Below are positions 7,137 to 10,487 of a DNA stretch of 10,487 nucleotides, in pieces. The notes below the pieces were generated by a model. That model was not told where the DNA came from. It worked only from the letters and a program-made list of their open reading frames with translations, and did no database searches. The stretch's first letter is position 1, and every line of letters begins with the position of its first letter. The stretch is from Candidatus Njordarchaeota archaeon. GTDB lineage: Archaea; Asgardarchaeota; Njordarchaeia; Njordarchaeales; Njordarchaeaceae. A program made the translations under genes and the position numbers. The stretch covers positions 1 through 10,487 of the forward strand of contig JAHQWF010000127.1 of the NCBI GenBank assembly GCA_029856055.1. Direction: 5' to 3'.

Positions 7137-8078
7137 ATGGAGTACTCCCTTCTAGGAAAATCCAAGATGAAAGTGTCAAGAATCACGCTTGGAAGCTGGC
7201 AATTCGGTTCACAGGCATGGGGACTAAAGGATGAGGAAACTATAAGACAGATAGTTCAAACAGCTATTATTAATGGTGTTAATTTTATTGATACAGCTGA
7301 AGTATATGGAGACGGTTTCTCTGAGGAAATTATAGGGAGCATAATTAAGGAATTAGGTATTAGGGATGATGTAGTTATTGCAACTAAAGTAGCGCCATCC
7401 CACCTCAAATTTAAGGACGTCATTAAATCATTGAATAAGAGCCTAGAGAGACTAAAAACTAATTATATCGATTTATATCAAATTCATTGGCCAAATATGT
7501 ACATTCCAGTCAAAGAGACGATAAATGCTCTCGAGAAACTTGCTGATGAAGGAAAAATCAAGTATATCGGTTTATCTAATTTTCCAGCTTGCTTGGCAGA
7601 AGAGGCAGTTTATTCAGCTAAAAGACATGAAATAATATCAAATCAAGTTAGATATAATTTAGTACAGAGGGAAATAGAGGAATCTATACTGCCTAAAATG
7701 CGTGAATTAGGGATAGTTATACTTGCTTATAGCCCGTTAGGGAAGGGTTTATTGACAGGTAAATATGATCTAAATAATTTACCGCCAGAGAATGATTTTA
7801 GAAGCAAGGATCCATTATTTATGAATAAAGATAATATGGCTCAAATAATGAAGCTCATTAATAAGCTTAGGGAACTAGGAGAAAAATACGGCAAGAATCC
7901 TGCACAAGTTGCAATTAACTGGCTTTTGAAACATGAAGATGTATTCCCTATAATAGGGGCCAAGAATCCGGATCACGTTTTATCCAATGTTGGGAGTGTT
8001 GGTTGGCGTCTAAGCGAAGATGATTGGAACACTCTCAAAGAGATATCGGACTCGCTAGATATTACCTATCAATTATAG
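7137..8078 (+). CDS. Aldo/keto reductase
   Basis: 313 residues, the normal AKR length, with the full (beta/alpha)8 signature. The catalytic tetrad is intact: Asp52 and Tyr57 in NFIDTAEVYG, Lys84 in VIATKV, His117 in LYQIHWPN. KYIGLSNF, SNQVRYNLVQRE and AYSPLGKGLLTGKY follow, and the C-terminal PIIGAKNPDHVLSNVGSVGW is the NADP(H)-binding segment. It probably reduces aldehydes or ketones with NADPH in the cytoplasm; the natural substrate cannot be read from sequence. The GGTGATG at 7126-7132 supports ATG 7137. It is divergent from the radical SAM gene, and the HAD-like gene starts only 15 bases after its stop, so the two are likely co-transcribed. Confidence 0.93.
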   Translation: MEYSLLGKSKMKVSRITLGSWQFGSQAWGLKDEETIRQIVQTAIINGVNFIDTAEVYGDGFSEEIIGSIIKELGIRDDVVIATKVAPSHLKFKDVIKSLNKSLERLKTNYIDLYQIHWPNMYIPVKETINALEKLADEGKIKYIGLSNFPACLAEEAVYSAKRHEIISNQVRYNLVQREIEESILPKMRELGIVILAYSPLGKGLLTGKYDLNNLPPENDFRSKDPLFMNKDNMAQIMKLINKLRELGEKYGKNPAQVAINWLLKHEDVFPIIGAKNPDHVLSNVGSVGWRLSEDDWNTLKEISDSLDITYQL

Positions 8079-8093
8079 CTTTCACTATTCCTA

Positions 8094-8654
8094 GTGAATA
8101 CTATTCAAATATATAAAAAGGAGGTGTCTGATTTCATTATTTTTGATCTTGAAGGAGTACTCATAGATAATGGAGAACGCTACAATAAGGCTTTAAAGGC
8201 GGCTAATCCCAATGCTAAAAATGATTCTGAATTAAAACCATATGAAAAGAGAAGATTCTGGAGATACTTCTTTGATCCAAATCTAGCTCTCAAACTAGAT
8301 AAAGTGAATTTAAAAGCATTAGAGTTATTTGATTCTTACGTTAAGCAAGGAAAAAAAGTAATAATACTTTCAGGAACCAGAAAAGAAATCGTGAAAACAC
8401 TACTAGATAAAATCAAGGAGGTAGCTAGAAAAAAAGGATATAGATTTGAACCCTACATAGTAATCTGGAGAACAAAAGGCGACTACAGAAAAGCCCCAGA
8501 GTTCAAGTTAAATAAAATAAGGGAATTAGAGAAATTGCTTGGAGAGCCTGTTGAAATTGTTTACGATGACAAAGAAGAAGTCATCAAAAAAATGACTCGA
8601 GAAGGAATTAATGCTGTTTTATGGAGAAATCATAAAAATAAAAAGCTAGGATAA
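8094..8654 (+). CDS. HAD-superfamily phosphatase-like protein, SAK-HAD type
   Basis: 186 residues from GTG 8094. HAD motifs: motif I IIFDLEGVLID with Asp18 as nucleophile and Glu20 in place of the usual second Asp; motif II ILSGTR (Ser93); a probable motif III Lys138 in APEFK; motif IV YDDKEE (Asp158-Asp159). The insert after motif I is short and helical. The layout is like the HAD domain of Swiss-Army-Knife RNA-repair proteins (PF10307) or a polynucleotide 3'-phosphatase, a tentative resemblance. DLEG also occurs in the ThrH phosphatase/phosphotransferase family, so activity is not excluded. The start is uncertain: GTG 8094 has no convincing site, while a strong GGAGGTG lies at 8120-8126 without a normal start after it; GTG 8124 is another option. 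The 3' end overlaps the convergent protease gene by nine bases. Confidence 0.8.
   Translation: MNTIQIYKKEVSDFIIFDLEGVLIDNGERYNKALKAANPNAKNDSELKPYEKRRFWRYFFDPNLALKLDKVNLKALELFDSYVKQGKKVIILSGTRKEIVKTLLDKIKEVARKKGYRFEPYIVIWRTKGDYRKAPEFKLNKIRELEKLLGEPVEIVYDDKEEVIKKMTREGINAVLWRNHKNKKLG
8120..8126 (+). promoter_or_regulatory. Strong Shine-Dalgarno-like GGAGGTG inside the HAD gene start region
   Basis: GGAGGTG, matching the archaeal anti-Shine-Dalgarno over seven bases, has no in-frame ATG, GTG or TTG in the next 15 bases. The first in-frame near-cognate codon is ATT at 8136, nine bases on and just before the catalytic FDLEG. It may be chance, since it encodes KEV in the longer frame. Confidence 0.3.
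8634..8644 (-). terminator. T-rich terminator after the caspase-like gene
   Basis: Immediately after the protease stop codon the minus strand reads CTTTTTATTTTTATG, two T5 tracts separated by one A. This is typical of archaeal termination and lies inside the 3' end of the convergent HAD gene. Confidence 0.4.
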
Positions 8655-9494
8655 AGCCAAACCACCTTCATATGTATCTGCTTCAGTTGGTTTCATTTGA
8701 GGTAATATACTCTTCAGAACTGAGACAGTATAATCAAACGCATCCTCCATGTAAACATATCCTTTAGTCTTTATCGCATCTTCCAAGAAGTAGTATGTGA
8801 AGAACCCATTATGCATGTCACTGGTACCGTCATACGAGTAACTATGTTTATTAGAGGCCATTGCTACATATCTACCAACTTCCTCATCTGCAAGAACAGC
8901 CATGCCCCCAATTTGACAGGCATCAAAGAAGAAGAACGCATGCTGACTATCCAGAGAACTAAAAGCTGAATCAAAATAACCCTGAGTAATCCCAACCACA
9001 TCAGTAGAAATAATCATTGAGCCGTATTTTGAATCATAATAACCGTGACCAGAATAAGCAAAAACAACAGCATCTCCAGGCTCATCTTCAACAGAAAGTA
9101 ACCAATTTATCGCGTCCTCTATTGCTTGAGCTGTAGCATCTCTGTCTAAAATTAGTTTAACAATATAGCCCAACGACTCTAAGTAATTCGCCCAATCAAT
9201 AGCATCATCATCACAGTATTGTAGATCATTACTATCTCCTTCGTAATCAGAAATACCTATAACAACTGCATATTTTTGCCCAGTTATCTCAGATCCTCCG
9301 CTACTGCCGCCGCCTCCGCCAGGTTTACCATGACCTTGACCTGGATTATCTGGTTTAGCTTTAGGTACAAATTTATCTATAATAGCTTTTGGCTTTAAAC
9401 CTCTGTGAGATATTGAGTATGTTTCCACAATTAATATGGTTTGTGAGGCTAGAATTATTACAAAAAGCAAGACGAGCAACTTATCTTTTCTCAA
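8646..9494 (-). CDS. Secreted caspase-like cysteine protease (peptidase C14 / metacaspase type)
   Basis: 282 residues from TTG 9494. Order: basic N-terminus (RKDK), a hydrophobic export segment at about 6-23, a stretch to about 45, a Gly/Pro/Ser-rich linker (about 47-68, including five consecutive Gly), then a caspase-fold domain from about 74 to the end. That domain has KYAVVIGISDYEG, an acidic YCDDDA (93-98), VVFAYSGHGYYD with catalytic His150, and FFFFDACQIGG with catalytic Cys193. The dyad is intact and the DAC motif is typical of C14/C13-like peptidases. The export segment could be cleaved or act as an anchor, placing the protease outside the membrane. The usual archaeal GGTG at 9501-9504 stands six bases before TTG 9494 and overlaps the alternative TTG at 9506. 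The gene is transcribed alone towards the HAD gene. The substrate is unknown. Confidence 0.88.
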   Translation of the reverse strand: MRKDKLLVLLFVIILASQTILIVETYSISHRGLKPKAIIDKFVPKAKPDNPGQGHGKPGGGGGSSGGSEITGQKYAVVIGISDYEGDSNDLQYCDDDAIDWANYLESLGYIVKLILDRDATAQAIEDAINWLLSVEDEPGDAVVFAYSGHGYYDSKYGSMIISTDVVGITQGYFDSAFSSLDSQHAFFFFDACQIGGMAVLADEEVGRYVAMASNKHSYSYDGTSDMHNGFFTYYFLEDAIKTKGYVYMEDAFDYTVSVLKSILPQMKPTEADTYEGGLALS

Positions 9495-9500
9495 TATAGA

Positions 9501-9504
9501 CACC
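9501..9504 (-). promoter_or_regulatory. Shine-Dalgarno GGTG fixing the caspase-like gene start at TTG 9494
   Basis: GGTG is six bases before TTG 9494, the gap seen in front of both moeA genes. The longer reading from TTG 9506 would place this motif inside the gene. Confidence 0.55.
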
Positions 9505-9626
9505 AATGTTTTTTATAAAGAATCAGAAAATATCAATGATAGTTTACATAAAAAATTTTCTTTTTTTAACTTAATTATAAAAATTAAAATTAATCGTATT
9601 TTTATATAGTCTTAAGCTAAAAAGTA

Positions 9627-9636
9627 TTTTATAAAA
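9627..9636 (+). promoter_or_regulatory. TATA-like box for the 155-residue gene
   Basis: TTTTATAAAA is centred about 30 bases before ATG 9662, which predicts a transcript with almost no leader. The whole gap 9495-9661 is extremely AT-rich and must also hold the minus-strand protease promoter. Candidate boxes for that lie at about 9545-9556 and 9572-9583, but none stands out. Confidence 0.4.
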
Positions 9637-9661
9637 TCGAAGTTTTGTTGATGAAAGAAGA

Positions 9662-10129
9662 ATGTCTAGCATAGAAGAATATTTTAGAGAAGGATTTAGT
9701 GGCAGAGAGAAAAGAGAGCTTCATCTAGCTGAAATGAAGATTAGTGTTACTAAATTGATTAGGAGACTTGATGAAGAGTCCTTATTTATTAAAACTATAA
9801 TTGATTCTATAGAGGCTGGATTGCTCATCTATAATTTAGCCGACGAGATCAACGTAAATAATGTTATTGTAGTCTTAGATTGGTCCGGAATACATGTTAT
9901 GTCAAAAGAATCAATGATTAAAAGATTAGCTAATTTCCTTCTTAATTTCAAACATGCTGAACTGAATTACTATACCATTCAATTGTTAGGGATCCTAATA
10001 AGGAATAAAGAGCATTACCAGGAAATTTTTGATTATATAGCTGAGAACTTAAATAATGAACTACCAGATTGCTTAGAAATGAGAATCGATAAGAGAAAAA
10101 GAATAATAATCAATAGAATTGAGAAATAA
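9662..10129 (+). CDS. Hypothetical protein, 155 residues, unrecognised
   Basis: I do not recognise a family. The protein is soluble-looking and highly charged, with no signal peptide and no membrane segment. Residues 1-40 are helical and basic/acidic (EEYFREGFSGREKRELH), then FIKTIIDSIEAGLLIYNL, then a likely beta strand NVIVVLDWSGIHVM (about 66-79). A helical region rich in Leu/Ile follows (LANFLLNF, YTIQLLGILIRN), and the tail is strongly basic (RIDKRKRIIINRIEK). ATG 9662 has only a weak GTTGATG before it but a good TATA box at leaderless distance. It stands alone between the divergent protease gene and the CRISPR trailer. No Cas-protein motif is visible, so adjacency to the array is not evidence of a CRISPR role. 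Confidence 0.72.
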   Translation: MSSIEEYFREGFSGREKRELHLAEMKISVTKLIRRLDEESLFIKTIIDSIEAGLLIYNLADEINVNNVIVVLDWSGIHVMSKESMIKRLANFLLNFKHAELNYYTIQLLGILIRNKEHYQEIFDYIAENLNNELPDCLEMRIDKRKRIIINRIEK

Positions 10130-10229
10130 CTTCGTCTGATCATTCCTAAAAATCCAAGAGAATAACTAAAATCTATTAAAAACAGGATTATAATCTTCCA
10201 TAAATCAAAGAAATTCTCCTAGAAATATT

Positions 10230-10260
10230 AAATTCAATTATTGAGAGACTTCTATTTAAC
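10230..10260 (-). repeat. Possible decayed CRISPR repeat beyond the array end
   Basis: The plus strand contains TTCAATT (10233-10239), GAGACTT (10245-10251) and a terminal AAC (10258-10260). These occur in the order and roughly the places they have in the array repeat, if about eight central bases and two later ones are lost. The 40 bases to the next repeat at 10301 match the 37-38-base spacers. The DNA is AT-rich, so chance is possible. Confidence 0.3.
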
Positions 10261-10268
10261 CTCTCAAT
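10240..10268. repeat. Inverted repeat, 8-bp arms
   Basis: ATTGAGAG (10240-10247) and CTCTCAAT (10261-10268) are perfect inverted copies around a 13-base loop. It lies just beyond the leader-distal end of the CRISPR array. It may fold in a transcript arriving from the array, or simply reflect decayed repeat sequence. The rest of the gap 10130-10300 shows no gene. Confidence 0.5.
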
Positions 10269-10300
10269 CCCCAGATAAACATCAATCTCCTTAAACAACT

Positions 10301-10487
10301 CTTCCAATTCCCTTTATGGGAGACTATTTCTTGCAACGTTAAAAAAGCAGGATTTGGGGACAAAATCATATTTACCTTTCAATTCCCTTTATGGGAGACT
10401 TATTCTTGAAACTTAATAAACAAAATCAATATTTCGATAAATATTATCACTTTCAATTCCCTTTATGGGAGACTTATTCTTGAAACC
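10301..10487 (-). CRISPR. CRISPR array, leader-distal end (continues past right window edge)
   Basis: Three 37-base repeats lie at 10301-10337, 10376-10412 and 10450-10486, separated by spacers of 38 (10338-10375) and 37 bases (10413-10449). Repeats 2 and 3 are identical. Repeat 1 differs at four positions, three near its right end and one in the handle. The minus-strand reading starts GTTTCAAGAATAAG and ends GGGAATTGAAAG, with a TCCC-ATAAA-GGGA mini-hairpin. ATTGAAAG is the usual archaeal 5' crRNA handle, so crRNA is read right to left and the leader lies beyond the window. The degenerate repeat at the left end fits the leader-distal end. No cas gene is in the window, so the type cannot be stated. 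Confidence 0.95.

Noticed and set aside
7043..7234. Plus-strand 63-codon open frame running into the aldo/keto reductase gene.
   Set aside because: It covers the promoter region and overlaps the reductase start in another frame; no site or composition supports translation.
10261..10296. A complete additional CRISPR repeat directly beside repeat 1.
   Set aside because: Only the first 12 and last few bases resemble the repeat, the middle does not, and only four bases would separate it from repeat 1, so there is no spacer. Kept only as part of the trailer-decay finding.
8646..10487. A caspase-CRISPR effector pair (Craspase-like, TPR-CHAT) formed by the protease gene and the array.
   Set aside because: The protease has an export segment and no TPR domain, no cas gene is present, and an unrelated gene and a divergent promoter region lie between. 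Proximity is the only link.

Overview
The window looks like a chromosomal segment of a thermophilic crenarchaeon (Thermoproteota). The DNA is AT-rich and arginine is mostly AGA/AGG. TATA-like boxes lie about 25-30 bases before several starts. Ribosome-binding sites are of the GGTG/GGAGGTG type, commonly with a six-base gap to an ATG, GTG or TTG start. A CRISPR array at the right edge has a repeat ending in ATTGAAAG, the usual archaeal crRNA handle. No rRNA or tRNA gene is visible, so the genus is not fixed.

Positions 1-1966 form a probable minus-strand operon. In order of transcription it holds a small two-helix membrane protein, MoaB (molybdopterin adenylyltransferase), a cap-less alpha/beta hydrolase resembling ABHD14, and the N-terminal part of a neutral/alkaline ceramidase-family protein that runs off the left edge. 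Positions 2087-6973 form a second minus-strand block: a radical SAM enzyme, a multi-pass membrane protein, and two tandem MoeA molybdotransferases. The downstream MoeA carries a C-terminal periplasmic-binding-protein-like domain. Together with moaB these genes cover the last steps of molybdenum or tungsten cofactor assembly: MoaB adenylates molybdopterin and MoeA inserts the metal. The roles of the radical SAM and membrane proteins are inferred only from position.

Positions 7137-8654 are plus-strand: an aldo/keto reductase followed after 15 bases by a small HAD-fold phosphatase-like protein with an unclear start. Converging on it, with the two 3' ends overlapping by nine bases, is a secreted caspase-like (C14/metacaspase-type) cysteine protease with a Gly/Pro/Ser linker and an intact His-Cys dyad.

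An AT-rich divergent promoter region separates the protease gene from an unrecognised 155-residue protein (9662-10129). After 170 non-coding bases comes the leader-distal end of a CRISPR array with 37-base repeats. Its outermost visible repeat is degenerate, and a still more decayed repeat may lie beyond it. Repeat orientation puts the leader, and any cas genes, to the right of the window.

The points most worth following are the exported caspase in a hyperthermophile-like archaeon, the ceramidase-family protein with no signal peptide in a moaB operon, the strong ribosome-binding site without a normal start codon in the HAD gene, and the decayed CRISPR trailer.
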